NCBI GenBank assembly: GCA_963848035.1
Contig: CAWKCD010000001.1
Location: forward strand, 1,302,001-1,366,000
DNA from: JAVVHH01 sp963848035
GTDB lineage: Bacteria > Pseudomonadota > Alphaproteobacteria > Acetobacterales > Acetobacteraceae
Length of the DNA stretch: 64,000 nucleotides
Direction of reading: 5' to 3'
Position 1 is the stretch's first letter. Every line of letters starts with the position of its first letter. Below are positions 51,329 through 60,639 of the stretch, piece by piece. The notes beneath the pieces were generated by a model. It did not search any database, was not told the DNA's origin, and worked only from the letters and a program-made list of their open reading frames with translations. The position numbers and the translations under genes were made by a program.

Positions 51329-53137
51329 ATGTCCGGGTTGCTGGACGATATCCTGCCGGAGCCGCCGCCCGAGGGTCCCGGCTTGTTCGGCGACCCGCCG
51401 AGCGCGCCGGCCGCGGCGCCGCCGTATCGTGTTCTCGCGCGGAAATACCGGCCGCGGACGTTCGATGACCTGATCGGGCAGGAGGCCATGATCCGGATCC
51501 TGCGCCGGGCCTTCGCGCAGGGCCGTATCGCGCATGCCTGGATGCTGACCGGCGTGCGCGGCGTCGGCAAGACGACGACGGCGCGGATCATCGCGCGCGC
51601 CCTCAACTGCATCGGGCCGGACGGCAGCAGCGGGCCGACGGCCGATCCCTGCGGGGTCTGCGCGAACTGCGTGGCGATCATGGCGGACCGGCATCCCGAC
51701 GTGATCGAGATGGACGCCGCGAGCAATACCGGCGTCGACGACGTGCGCGAAGTGATCGACGCCACCCGCTATCGGCCGCTGCAGGCGCGCTACAAGGTTT
51801 TCATCATCGACGAAGTCCACATGCTGTCGCGCAACGCGTTCAACGCGCTGCTGAAGACGCTCGAGGAGCCGCCGCCGCATGTGAAGTTCATCTTCGCCAC
51901 CACCGAGATCCGTAAGGTTCCGGTGACGGTGCTGTCGCGATGCCAGCGGTTCGACCTGCGGCGGATTTCGGTGGCGGAGTTGACCGGGCTGTTCCGCCGG
52001 ATTGCCGAGGCGGAGCAAGTGAACGCGGCGGATGATGCGCTGGATCTGATCGCGCGGGCAGCGGACGGGTCTGCGCGGGATGGCTTGTCACTGTTGGACC
52101 AGGCGATTGCGCAATCGGGGGGCGGGGCCGAGCCGATCACGGCGGAGGCCGTGTCGGACATGTTGGGCCTGGCCGACCGGAGCGCCGTGTTCGACTTGAT
52201 GGAGGCGGTGCTCGCCGGGCAGGCGGAGCAGGCGCTGGCCATCACCGATCGGGCGCATGAGCGCGGGGCGGATCTCGGCGTGGTGCTCGCGGACCTGCTC
52301 GAGCTGACCCATTTGGTGACCCGGCTGAAGACGGTGCCCGGGCTGCGCGACGGGACGGACCTGCCGGAGATGGAGCGGTCGCGCGGCGGAGCGCTAGCCG
52401 AGCGCCTGAGCGTGCCGGTGCTTGGACGGCTGTGGCAAATGCTGCTGAAGGGCACCCAGGAGGTCGAGCAAGCGGCCGATCGGCGCGCGGCTGCAGAGAT
52501 GGTGTTGATCCGTCTTTGCTACGCCGCCGATTTGCCGGCGCCGGGCGAGCTGGTTCGGCGGTTGAGCGAAGGATCGCCGTCCGGTCCGGTGCGGACCGCG
52601 GCGCCGGCCGGTGGCGATGGCGGCGCCAGGGCGGTGGTCGGCGGCAGCCCCGTGCTGCAGGCGGCTGTGGCTAGTTTGCCGCAGCAGGCGGCTGTTGACA
52701 GCTTGCCGCAGCCGCGCAGCTTCCGGGATGTCGTTGCACTCATGGCGGCGCGCGAGCCGCTGCTGCATGGCCATCTGCTGCATAGCGTTCATCTGGTGCG
52801 GTTCGCGCCGGGCCTGATCGAGCTGCGACCGCAAGCGGAGGCACCGCGGGATCTTTCCTCGACCCTAGCCCGAGCGCTGCTCGACGCGACCGGAACGCGC
52901 TGGATGATCGCGGTGTCGCCGGTGGCGGGTGAGCCGACGCTCGCGGCGCAGGCGGCCGCGGCGGAGAGTGCGCGGCGGGATGAAGCGGCGGAGCATCCGC
53001 TGGTGCGGGCGATCATGGACGCGTTCCCGGGTGCCACGATCGCCGGGGTGACTGATAGCCGTGTGGACGCGTATGGGTTGTCGCCGGAATCGCCGGCGGA
53101 CCCGGAGCTGTCGGCTGACATGGAGGACGAGACTTGA
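51329..53137 (+). CDS. dnaX: DNA polymerase III subunits gamma/tau
   Basis: DnaX is the clamp-loader ATPase of the replicative polymerase. The 602-residue protein begins MSGLLDDILPE and has VLARKYRPRTFDDLIGQEAM. Walker A is GVRGVGKTTTARIIARALNC at about residue 75. The zinc module includes CGVCANC, Walker B is KVFIIDEVHMLS, and the sensor is TVLSRCQRFDL. The variable tail (about 400-602) is Ala/Glu-rich as in alphaproteobacteria. I see no A-rich slippery heptamer, so gamma, if made, probably arises otherwise. The stop overlaps the TTG start of ybaB. Confidence 0.95.
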   Translation: MSGLLDDILPEPPPEGPGLFGDPPSAPAAAPPYRVLARKYRPRTFDDLIGQEAMIRILRRAFAQGRIAHAWMLTGVRGVGKTTTARIIARALNCIGPDGSSGPTADPCGVCANCVAIMADRHPDVIEMDAASNTGVDDVREVIDATRYRPLQARYKVFIIDEVHMLSRNAFNALLKTLEEPPPHVKFIFATTEIRKVPVTVLSRCQRFDLRRISVAELTGLFRRIAEAEQVNAADDALDLIARAADGSARDGLSLLDQAIAQSGGGAEPITAEAVSDMLGLADRSAVFDLMEAVLAGQAEQALAITDRAHERGADLGVVLADLLELTHLVTRLKTVPGLRDGTDLPEMERSRGGALAERLSVPVLGRLWQMLLKGTQEVEQAADRRAAAEMVLIRLCYAADLPAPGELVRRLSEGSPSGPVRTAAPAGGDGGARAVVGGSPVLQAAVASLPQQAAVDSLPQPRSFRDVVALMAAREPLLHGHLLHSVHLVRFAPGLIELRPQAEAPRDLSSTLARALLDATGTRWMIAVSPVAGEPTLAAQAAAAESARRDEAAEHPLVRAIMDAFPGATIAGVTDSRVDAYGLSPESPADPELSADMEDET

Positions 53138-53457
53138 AGAACCTTGCGGGCCTGATGAAGCAGGCCAGTCAGATGCAGGCCAAGATGCAGGAGATGCAGG
53201 CCAAGCTGGATGCCATGGAGATCGAGGGCGAGGCCGGGGCCGGCATGGTTCGGCTGACGCTGTCTGGGAAATCGGAGCTGCGGCGGATTAAGGTCGATCC
53301 CAAGTTGCTGGATCCGTCGGAGAGCGAGATGCTGGAAGATCTGATCGTGGCGGCGCATGCGGACGCTAAGCGCAAGGTCGAGGCGGTGATGGCTGACGAG
53401 ATGCAGCGGGCGACCGGCGGCCTGGAACTGCCCGGGGGCATGAAGCTGCCGTTTTAG
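53134..53457 (+). CDS. ybaB: YbaB/EbfC family nucleoid-associated protein
   Basis: The 107-residue protein has the family pattern: KNLAGLMKQASQMQAKMQEM coiled helix, GMVRLTLSGKSELRRIKVDP and a C-terminal LELPGGMKLPF. It binds DNA as a dimer. The start is TTG at 53134, inside TTGA shared with the dnaX stop, and no other start fits. The dnaX-ybaB-recR order is widely conserved. Confidence 0.95.
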   Translation: MKNLAGLMKQASQMQAKMQEMQAKLDAMEIEGEAGAGMVRLTLSGKSELRRIKVDPKLLDPSESEMLEDLIVAAHADAKRKVEAVMADEMQRATGGLELPGGMKLPF

Positions 53458-53480
53458 GAAGTCTGCCGGAATGAGGCGTT

Positions 53481-54074
53481 GTGGGCGGACCTGAAGTCGA
53501 GCGGCTGATCGGGATCCTGGCGCGCTTGCCGGGTCTCGGTCCGCGGAGCGCGCGGCGAGCGGTCCTGCGAATGCTGCAACAGCCGGAGACGCGGATGCTG
53601 CCATTGGCCGCCGCGTTGGGTGAGGCGGCGCGAGCTGTGCGGTCCTGCCGTGTCTGCGGTAATCTCGATAGTCGGGATCCCTGCGGGATCTGCGCCGATT
53701 CGGCGCGCGACCAATCCTCGGTATGCGTTGTGGAGGGCGTCGGCGATCTGTGGGCGCTCGAGCGGACGCATGTCCACACTGGGCGCTATCATGTCCTCGG
53801 CGGAACGCTTTCAGCCCTTGGCGGGACCGGGCCCGACGATCTGAATACGGTCGCGCTAATCGCCGCAGCGCCTGGCTTGAGCGAGGTCATCCTCGCGTTG
53901 GGCGCCACGGTGGATGGCGCGAGCACGGCGCATTGGCTCACGGAACAGCTTCGCCGTGCGGCGCCGACACTTCCGATCACCAGGGTTGGGCAGGGCGTGC
54001 CGTTCGGAGGCGCGCTCGACGTGCTGGACGATGGGACGTTGACCGCCGCCTTGCGTGGACGGCGGTCAGTCTAA
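53481..54074 (+). CDS. recR: Recombination protein RecR
   Basis: RecR works with RecO and RecF in RecA loading at gaps. The 197-residue protein has a helix-hairpin-helix (LIGILARLPGLGPRSARRAV) and a four-cysteine zinc finger (CRVCGNLDSRDPCGIC). The Toprim domain is VCVVEGVGDLWALERT, and the tail is ITRVGQGVPFGGALDVLDDG. GTG 53481 is the start. Confidence 0.97.
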   Translation: MGGPEVERLIGILARLPGLGPRSARRAVLRMLQQPETRMLPLAAALGEAARAVRSCRVCGNLDSRDPCGICADSARDQSSVCVVEGVGDLWALERTHVHTGRYHVLGGTLSALGGTGPDDLNTVALIAAAPGLSEVILALGATVDGASTAHWLTEQLRRAAPTLPITRVGQGVPFGGALDVLDDGTLTAALRGRRSV

Positions 54075-54087
54075 CGGCCGAACTCGT

Positions 54088-55611
54088 TCACGCGGCGCCG
54101 CTCCGCAAGAGCCTCATTAACAGCCCGCCGTAGACCAGGCAGGGTAAGACCACGGCAACCGCGAACGTGCTGACACTGAATGCTCGTCGGACGAACGGGA
54201 CGGCGGCTCCTAGCAGCGACACACCACCCACCACGGGAAATCCGAGAGACCGAAGGTCGTCAGTGGTGTGGAACGACTGATCGAGCTGCACGAGGCAAAG
54301 GGCAAGGCCCAGTCCGGCGCCGAGACCGGCAAGCAAGACGCCAGTGATCAGCTTGGTCCGCGCTGGGGCGACGGGAACTTGTGGAACCAGCGGCGGCTCG
54401 ATGATCTGGATTTTCACCTGGTCGGCGCTGGATTCTGCGGCGGCAGAGATCCGCATCGATTCGCGTCGGGCAAGCAGCGCGGCATAGTTGGTCTGCAGGA
54501 CGCTGTAGTCGCGGTCCAGGTTGAGCGCCTCGGCCTGCAGGCCGGGCGCGCTCTTGGCGATCGCCTCGAGCCGCTCGCGATCTTTGGTGGCGTCTGCGAG
54601 CTGCCGATCGAGCGAGGAAATGCTTGTGTCGGTATCGACGAGGCGAACCTTGAGCTGCTCGTAAACCGGGTTGGGCACAGCGCGGCTGCTCGGGCCCGTG
54701 GCCCGCGGACCGGAGCCGCCGCCAACCTTGGACGCGCGCAGAGAGGCGATCAGCTGACGCTCGGCGACGACGTCGGGATGTGCGTCGGTGAGTCGTAGTC
54801 GGAGTTCACGGAGCTTCTGCTCCTCTTCATCCACGCGCGACGAGCCGCCGCCGCCGCCGGCGGCGGCCTCGGTCTCAGTCACGAGAAGGGGCGGCGTTCC
54901 GGCGAGCTCTTTCGCGAGCGCGATCCGGCGCGCCTGCGCGTCGGCAATCTGACCATTGAGCGAACGGACCGCTTCCACGGCGGCCTGCAGACGGCTCACG
55001 CCGCTGTCGCCGGGCAGCAGATCGGTATACCGCGCGCGGAATTCGGCACGGCGGCGCTCGGTGTCACGCAACTGCCGCTCGTAGAACGCGAGCTGGCTCT
55101 CGATGAACTTGTTGGCGTTCTCGAGATCCGACCGATTGTTGCCCGCCTTGCCTTCGACGAAGGCCGTCAGCATCGCCTGAACCACATCATAGGCCAGCCG
55201 GGGGTTTTCGTTGCGATAGGAAATGTTGAAGAGGCTGCGGGTCTGGGGAACGAGCTTGATCTCGTTGCTCAGCTTGGCAACCAACGCCTGCTTCTCCGCG
55301 GGCGTGTTGACCTGGTTGTTGAGGTCGGTCTTGGAGACGAGCTTCTCGAGGTTCGGACGGCTCATGAGAGTCCGCGAGAGAAGGTCGACCTGCGCCTGCA
55401 GAGAGGAGTCCATCGAGATCCCGCGCAGCAGCGGGGTCAGGATGGCGTCAGCGTCGATGTATAGTCGGGCGTCAGCCTCGTACGTGCTCGGGATCTTCAT
55501 CACCCCGACCCACCCCGCGGCGCAGACCAGCCAAAACAGGAGAATGGCTGGCCAACGATAGCGCCATGCGGCGGTGAGCTGCTTTTTCGCGAGAAGCTGA
55601 AACTGATACAT
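54088..55611 (-). CDS. Polysaccharide chain-length determinant (Wzz/GumC type, XrtA-associated)
   Basis: The 507-residue inner-membrane protein has a first transmembrane helix near 18-37 (PAILLFWLVCAAGWVGVM). A periplasmic Wzz domain follows with STYEADARLYIDADAILTPL, VDLLSRTLMSRPNLEKLV and a long coiled coil. Further membrane segments lie near 425-445 and 480-500. The opening AAWRYRWPAI and the motif order match the chain-length proteins found with XrtA/PEP-CTERM loci. There is no fused tyrosine kinase. It sets exopolysaccharide chain length with the export lipoprotein encoded 12 bases upstream. Confidence 0.9.
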   Translation of the reverse strand: MYQFQLLAKKQLTAAWRYRWPAILLFWLVCAAGWVGVMKIPSTYEADARLYIDADAILTPLLRGISMDSSLQAQVDLLSRTLMSRPNLEKLVSKTDLNNQVNTPAEKQALVAKLSNEIKLVPQTRSLFNISYRNENPRLAYDVVQAMLTAFVEGKAGNNRSDLENANKFIESQLAFYERQLRDTERRRAEFRARYTDLLPGDSGVSRLQAAVEAVRSLNGQIADAQARRIALAKELAGTPPLLVTETEAAAGGGGGSSRVDEEEQKLRELRLRLTDAHPDVVAERQLIASLRASKVGGGSGPRATGPSSRAVPNPVYEQLKVRLVDTDTSISSLDRQLADATKDRERLEAIAKSAPGLQAEALNLDRDYSVLQTNYAALLARRESMRISAAAESSADQVKIQIIEPPLVPQVPVAPARTKLITGVLLAGLGAGLGLALCLVQLDQSFHTTDDLRSLGFPVVGGVSLLGAAVPFVRRAFSVSTFAVAVVLPCLVYGGLLMRLLRSGAA

Positions 55612-55623
55612 CGACGCCTCAGC

Positions 55624-56235
55624 CTAGAAGTAGGTTTGCGGGATCAACAAAATGTCGCCCGGTGCCATCGCGACGTTCTGATCGATGTCGCCGTCCTTGA
55701 TCAGGTCGCTCAAGCGAACCGGAATGACTTGCCGCGGGCCGCCATAGCGCCGGATGATCACGGCACGGTTGCCGGCAGCGAAGCGGGTCAGACCCTTGGT
55801 CGAGATCATTACGTCGAGCAGCGTCATCTGGTCGCGATAGGGGATCGCCACAGGATCGGTCGCTTCACCGATAACCCGGACCTGGCGGCTCGAGGGGCCG
55901 ACGAAGCCGTTGACGATGACGGAGACCTTCGGTTCCTTGACGTATTCGCGCAGGCGCTCCTCGATGGCTTTCGCCAATTCAGGCGCGGTCTTCCCGTTGG
56001 CAACGATGTCCGGCACGAGCGGCAACGAGATCCGCCCGTCGGGGGCGACGACTGCGGTCGTGCTCAGCTCGGGGTTACGGAACACATAGATCCCCATCGT
56101 GTCACCCGGGCCGATGACATAAGGCAGGTTCGCGGGCACGACCTGGTTGACGGGCGGCGTGGACGGGCCACACCCGGCAAGCGCTCCTACGAATAGGGGG
56201 AGAAGGCAGAAAACCCGAGTCAAATTGCGGATCAT
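55624..56235 (-). CDS. Polysaccharide export lipoprotein (Wza type, XrtA-associated)
   Basis: The 203-residue protein has a lipoprotein signal (IRNLTRVFCLLPLFVGALAG then Cys). The polysaccharide-export domain (PYVIGPGDTMGIYVFRNPEL, VVAPDGRISLPLVPDIVANG) and SLBB-type segments follow. The C-terminus GDILLIPQTYF and short length are typical of the export proteins of XrtA/PEP-CTERM loci. It forms the periplasmic part of the export channel. It is the first polysaccharide gene downstream of tRNA-Val, which lies 66 bases upstream on the same strand. Confidence 0.93.
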   Translation of the reverse strand: MIRNLTRVFCLLPLFVGALAGCGPSTPPVNQVVPANLPYVIGPGDTMGIYVFRNPELSTTAVVAPDGRISLPLVPDIVANGKTAPELAKAIEERLREYVKEPKVSVIVNGFVGPSSRQVRVIGEATDPVAIPYRDQMTLLDVMISTKGLTRFAAGNRAVIIRRYGGPRQVIPVRLSDLIKDGDIDQNVAMAPGDILLIPQTYF

Positions 56236-56301
56236 GTTAAAGCCGGTGCTCCCATGGAGGGTTGGCCGAACATCCTACGAACGACACGAACCTGACAAGC
56301 C

Positions 56302-56376
56302 TGGTAGGCGTGGAAGGAGTTGAACCCCCGGCCTCTGCCATGTAATAGCAGCGCTCTGCCACTGAGCTACACGCCT
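56302..56376 (-). tRNA. tRNA-Val (anticodon TAC)
   Basis: The 75-base cloverleaf on the minus strand has acceptor AGGCGTG/CACGCCT, discriminator A and an encoded CCA (56304-56302). The D-arm is GCTC-AGTGGCA-GAGC. The anticodon stem CTGCT/GGCAG (one T-G pair) encloses loop ATTACAT with anticodon TAC. Confidence 0.95.
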
Positions 56377-56421
56377 TCAAGGAACCTCCAATACCACCGG
56401 GGTTGTTGGAGGCAAGAATCT

Positions 56422-57396
56422 TCATGCCGAATGCACCGTATTCGCCCTCTGCAACGCGGCCAGGGTCAGTGCGAGACCTTCCGACAGCTCGGTTCGCGCG
56501 GTCATGCCCAGCAACGATTCGGCGCGTGCAGGGGCGCCGACAGATCGCTCGATATCGCCAGGGCGGGGCGGCCCGTGATGGATCTGGGGCTCGCAGCCGA
56601 GCAGCCGGCCGATCGTGTGTGCCAAATCAGCCACGGATGTTTCGCGCCCGGTGCAGGCGTTCAGCGCCGGTGCGCCGATTTCGGCTTCGACGTCGCGCCC
56701 GGCGCGAAGCGCCCGCATGCCCGCGAGCAGGAAGGCGACGATATCGCCGACATAGATGAAGTCGCGGGTCTGCCGGCCGGTGCCATGGATTTGGATCGGT
56801 TCGCCCGAAGCGATCTTCTTGGCGAAGATCGAGATCACGCCGCTATAGGGCGAGTTGGGATCCTGCCGCGGTCCGAACACGTTGAAAAAGCGGAACCCCA
56901 GCGTGGGTACGCCATGCACGAGCGTGCCGGCACGGGCATGAAGCTCGCTACCGCGCTTGTCCGCCCCATAGGCCGTCAGCGGAGCGGTCGGCATGGCCTC
57001 GTCGGCGATCCCCGACGTCCGGCCATACACCGCTGCCGACGAGGCGTAGACGACCGGCACGCCGGCGAGGTGGCGGGCAGCGTCCAACACCGTGATCGTT
57101 CCGCCCAAATTGACTCGGTGCGTGCCGAGCCAATCCTCATTCCCGCGAGCGACGGACGCGATCGCGGCGAGATGGAAGCAGCCCGACGTGCCGAGCATCG
57201 CGCGCTGCACCATTTTGGGATCACACACATCGCCGCGGATCACCTCGCAGCGCGGATCCACGTTCTCGACGCGACCGGTCGAGAAATCGTCGAGCACGCG
57301 GACGGTGTGCCCGGCCGCGAGCAATGCGTCGGCAAGATGCGAGCCGATGAAGCCGGCACCGCCGGTAATGAGGTAAGATCCCAACTCGCGCTCCAT
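56422..57396 (-). CDS. NAD-dependent nucleotide-sugar epimerase (UDP-glucose/GlcNAc 4-epimerase-like)
   Basis: The 324-residue extended SDR protein has YLITGGAGFIGSHLADALL, FHLAAIASVARGNED, Ser in YASSAAVYG, YxxxK in TAYGADKRGSEL, FFNVFGPRQDPNSPYSGVIS and GRQTRDFIYVGDIV. This is the layout of WbpP/GalE-type 4-epimerases. The exact sugar is not predictable. The start MERELGSYLITG is the first codon that fits the fold. It probably supplies a sugar nucleotide for the nearby exopolysaccharide genes. Confidence 0.9.
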   Translation of the reverse strand: MERELGSYLITGGAGFIGSHLADALLAAGHTVRVLDDFSTGRVENVDPRCEVIRGDVCDPKMVQRAMLGTSGCFHLAAIASVARGNEDWLGTHRVNLGGTITVLDAARHLAGVPVVYASSAAVYGRTSGIADEAMPTAPLTAYGADKRGSELHARAGTLVHGVPTLGFRFFNVFGPRQDPNSPYSGVISIFAKKIASGEPIQIHGTGRQTRDFIYVGDIVAFLLAGMRALRAGRDVEAEIGAPALNACTGRETSVADLAHTIGRLLGCEPQIHHGPPRPGDIERSVGAPARAESLLGMTARTELSEGLALTLAALQRANTVHSA

Positions 57397-57470
57397 ACTG
57401 GTCCGCCGCTGCGCTCCGGTCTTGGCAGGGTCGAGGGTGTTTTCTCGACCTTGGGTGTATCTGAAATTGA

Positions 57471-58544
57471 TTAACGCGCGGTTGATAACGGACGCCACCG
57501 CTCCACTCGCCGCCAAACGCGGCCCAGATCGTGACGCGCTAGGGTTCCCAGTCCCCGCGGCGACAACGGATCGAGACCAAGAAGCCCGATCCGCGCACTG
57601 CATTCCCCGGTCCAGGCGCGCTTATATGGATCAGCGCCTCGACCGAAGTCCAGGTTGAATACCCTGTCCGTGTCAACAAGATGGCGGATCGCGTAGGCGG
57701 TCAGGACGGTGCCGGGCGAGAGGGATTTGGCAGCCTCGTCATGCGCCAGCTTCAGGACGGTCGCGGCGCCTTCGACGACGGTCCAGTATTGCGCGGCGAC
57801 GGGTGTGTCCGCTTGCCAGAGGATGAACATTCGGAGGTTGCCGCTATCGGCCAGGGCACGCACGAGCGCTTGGTTGAAGGCGGGATACGGCTCCGGCTCC
57901 TTCCAGCTTCGTGCGTAAACATGCTCGTACGCGTCCAACGAGCGCAGGAGCGCCGAGCCGGATTGGGCCACCTCGATCCGGAGCCCAGCGCTGCGCTCGG
58001 CGGCGCGGGTCTTGCGGCGGATCGTTTCGCGCAGCGCGCCCGGGCGGGTCCGGAGATAAGCGTCCCAGCCGCCCTCGCCGATTGCCGCGCGCCAGTTCTC
58101 GAAGTGATGGAAGTCGCGGGTGGCGAGACGGACGCTCGCAAAACCGTCGCGCAACGCCGCAAGGCCACTCCAATCGGGGTCGAGCGCCTCCAAACGGATG
58201 ACCGGCCACCGCCGGCAATAGGACGCGAAGGCGCGCATCGCCGCGCTGACCCGGTCGGCGGGAGCGCCGGGGCGGAGCAGCGGCTGATAGAGGCAGGTGT
58301 AGGGCGTGGTCAGCGACTGCAGGTTTCCATCCTGGCAATCGAGCATCGGAAAGAGCGCGAGCGGCCCTTCCGGATCGGCGAACGCCAGCAGGTGCGGCTC
58401 GGCGCCGGGCGGAAGCGCCGCGGTAGCGCTGGCGGCGAACCAGGCGCGGCTGGATTGCAGCCCGGGCCCCGCGGCGAAGAGACTGTCCCACTCCGGGCCG
58501 AGTTCCTCGACCGACCCGGCGACGAGCAGGTCGGGTTCGGTCAC
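57471..58544 (-). CDS. GNAT acetyltransferase of CelD/FemAB-like type, copy 1
   Basis: The 357-residue protein matches the CelD (GNAT_6) family linked to polysaccharide synthesis. It contains EWDSLFAAGPGLQSSRAWFA, ALFPMLDCQ, TRPGALRETIRRKTRAAERS, then APVAAQYWTVVEGAATVLKL-like core sequence and FNLDFGRGADPYKRAWTGE. Such proteins acylate sugars or lipids of surface polymers. GTG 58544 overlaps the stop of the YdcF-like gene (GTGA), which fixes the start. A second family member is encoded at 59342. Confidence 0.88.
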   Translation of the reverse strand: MTEPDLLVAGSVEELGPEWDSLFAAGPGLQSSRAWFAASATAALPPGAEPHLLAFADPEGPLALFPMLDCQDGNLQSLTTPYTCLYQPLLRPGAPADRVSAAMRAFASYCRRWPVIRLEALDPDWSGLAALRDGFASVRLATRDFHHFENWRAAIGEGGWDAYLRTRPGALRETIRRKTRAAERSAGLRIEVAQSGSALLRSLDAYEHVYARSWKEPEPYPAFNQALVRALADSGNLRMFILWQADTPVAAQYWTVVEGAATVLKLAHDEAAKSLSPGTVLTAYAIRHLVDTDRVFNLDFGRGADPYKRAWTGECSARIGLLGLDPLSPRGLGTLARHDLGRVWRRVERWRPLSTAR

Positions 58545-59251
58545 CGCAGCGTACTATAATAGAGGAGGCCGACCCACTCATGGAGCGCCAGGTAGCTGTA
58601 TGTCCAAGCGGAGGGCCGCGGGACGAACTGCTCCGCCGAGAGCGGTAGCTCGAACGGATCGCGGACCGGCGCCGGCACCGGGTCGAGCCCGGCGGCGCGG
58701 AAAGCGACGAGGGCCCGGCGCATGTGCCAAAAATGGGTTACCACATAGACGCGTGTGATTCCGGCCGGCTTGAGCAGTGCGGCGCTGTTGACCGCGTTCT
58801 CCCAGGTGTCGAGCGAGCGGCTCTCCTCCCATTTTACGGGCACACGGAAATCGTCGCGCAAGCTGCGCGACATCATGCCGGCAAGGGACATCTGCGAGTC
58901 CGTCTGACCACCGGCGACGAGTATCGGCAGTCCCGTGCGGCGTTGGAGGGCGGCGCCGGCGCGGAGACGGTCGAGGGTGAACAAGCCCGGCTCGAGGTCG
59001 TCGGGTCCCGGAAGATGCACCCCGTCGGCGGAGAGGATCACGATGGCGGACGGGGCGGGCCCGCCTACGACCGGTGGCGGAGCCAGGCTGTTGAGCATCA
59101 ACGCCGCCACTTTCGGCATTGCGAGAAGCACCAGAATTGCGGTCGAGAGGATCGCTAGCCCACGCGCACGACGCCCGCCGAGCAGCAGAAGGAACGTCAG
59201 TACGGCCAAACTGGTCGGCGGCAGGAGCACGTCGGCGGCGAAATTGAGCAA
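58541..59251 (-). CDS. YdcF/SanA/ElyC family membrane protein (DUF218)
   Basis: The 236-residue protein has two N-terminal membrane helices (ADVLLPPTSLAVLTFLLLLG and GLAILSTAILVLLAM) followed by the DUF218 fold. That part contains AIVILSADGVHLPGPDDLEP, LDRLRAGAALQRRTGLPILV, the SRSLDTWENAVNSA motif and VYVVTHFWHMRRALVAFRAAG. Family members affect envelope polysaccharide metabolism. The start is TTG 59251, with AGGAGG four to five bases upstream. Confidence 0.9.
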   Translation of the reverse strand: MLNFAADVLLPPTSLAVLTFLLLLGGRRARGLAILSTAILVLLAMPKVAALMLNSLAPPPVVGGPAPSAIVILSADGVHLPGPDDLEPGLFTLDRLRAGAALQRRTGLPILVAGGQTDSQMSLAGMMSRSLRDDFRVPVKWEESRSLDTWENAVNSAALLKPAGITRVYVVTHFWHMRRALVAFRAAGLDPVPAPVRDPFELPLSAEQFVPRPSAWTYSYLALHEWVGLLYYSTLR

Positions 59252-59341
59252 GACCCCTCCTGGGCGGCGCGCGCAACCTGCCAGGCGTCATGCATCGTGG
59301 GAAGGTGCAGACGGCAGCGAAGCAGGGTATGTGACGCTCAC

Positions 59342-60445
59342 ATGTATCGAACGATTCTGTCGCGACCGAGCTTGACTGGAGAGTCGCTGGCCGCCCTCGA
59401 ATACCGCTGGCGACGCTTCGCGCTTGCGGCGGGCTCGTCATTCTTCCAGGACTGGACCTGGGTGGGCTGCCTGGCGGCCGAGCGGTATCCCGATCCGGTG
59501 CTGCTGGAGACGTCTCGGGATGGAGAGCTGGTCGCGCTGGCGCTGTTCAACCGCCGCGCAACGCGGCGGGCGACGGAATCGCTATACCTTCACGAGAGCA
59601 CCGACCCCGCGCTCGACTCGACCTTCATCGAGCACAACGGACCGCTGATCTCGATCGCCGATCCGGTCCTGCGCCAGTCCGTGCTGGGACATTTGCTGGC
59701 GCGGGCCATGAATGATGCGGTGGGAGAAGGCCACGGACGGGCGCGGCGGCTGGTGCTGTCGGGCGTTGCGCCCGATTGCGCCGGGGCGGCGCTGCTGACC
59801 GGGGGCGTGGTCAACGAGTCGTCGACGCGGTTGGCGCCGTATGTCGACTTCAGCCTTTTGCCGCCCACGCAGCCGTTCATCGAACGGCTGAGCCGCAATA
59901 CGCGGCATCAGCTGCGACGGTCGAACCGGCAGTATGCGGAGAAAGGGGCGCTGCTCCTGCGGCGGGCCGAGACCGTGGAGACCGGGCTGGAGTTCCTGGC
60001 CGAGCTGATCCGTCTGCACAACATTACCTGGAACGCGCGGGGCAAGCCGGGGGCGTTCGCGACGCAAGCGGTGCGACGGTTCTACCAGGCGCTGATCGCC
60101 ACTGGAGTGCCGAACGGCGAAGTGGACATGCTGCAGGTGACCGGCGCCAACGACGTGGTCGGCTACTTGATGAATTTCCGGCATCGCGGGATCGTGTCCG
60201 CCTATCAGAGCGGCTTCAATTATGGCGGCGCGACGCAGCACCAAAAGCCGGGCCTGACCTGCCACTTCCTGGCGATCGAGGCGTATCGGGCGCAAGGGGT
60301 GACGGTTTACGATTTCCTGGCAGGTCCGGACCGTTACAAGCTGAGCCTCGCGAACGCGCAGCGATGGCTGCATTGGCTCACGGTCGCGCCGCGTTGGCGG
60401 GCGCAAAGCCTGGGCGCATGGGTTCGGCGGATGATCCCAGCTTGA
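59342..60445 (+). CDS. GNAT acetyltransferase of CelD/FemAB-like type, copy 2
   Basis: The 367-residue protein has SSFFQDWTWVGCLAAERYPD, YLHESTDPALDSTFIEHNGP, the FemAB-like motif TRHQLRRSNRQYAEKGALLL, then FRHRGIVSAYQSGFNYGG and YDFLAGPDRYKLSLANAQRW. This is the CelD family, related to but clearly different from the protein encoded at 57471. It is divergent from the YdcF-like gene with 90 bases between starts. It probably modifies the exopolysaccharide or its lipid carrier. Confidence 0.88.
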   Translation: MYRTILSRPSLTGESLAALEYRWRRFALAAGSSFFQDWTWVGCLAAERYPDPVLLETSRDGELVALALFNRRATRRATESLYLHESTDPALDSTFIEHNGPLISIADPVLRQSVLGHLLARAMNDAVGEGHGRARRLVLSGVAPDCAGAALLTGGVVNESSTRLAPYVDFSLLPPTQPFIERLSRNTRHQLRRSNRQYAEKGALLLRRAETVETGLEFLAELIRLHNITWNARGKPGAFATQAVRRFYQALIATGVPNGEVDMLQVTGANDVVGYLMNFRHRGIVSAYQSGFNYGGATQHQKPGLTCHFLAIEAYRAQGVTVYDFLAGPDRYKLSLANAQRWLHWLTVAPRWRAQSLGAWVRRMIPA

Positions 60446-60639
60446 GGGTATGGGCCGCGAAACCGGAAAGGCGGCGATCGGCAGCGTCGAAAGGAAATAA
60501 TTAACTCCGATGCGGTAGTGTGGCGTGCTCGCATGACCGAGGGAGCAGTATCTTTGTTGGGCGAGAAGCGTTCGATCCGGGTGAACCGTCGGAAACTGAC
60601 GGTAGGTGTCCGGCTGGAGGAGAATACGGTGCGCGCCAC

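Noticed and set aside
51329..53137. Programmed frameshift in dnaX to make the gamma subunit
   Set aside because: No A-rich slippery heptamer is visible in the reading frame.
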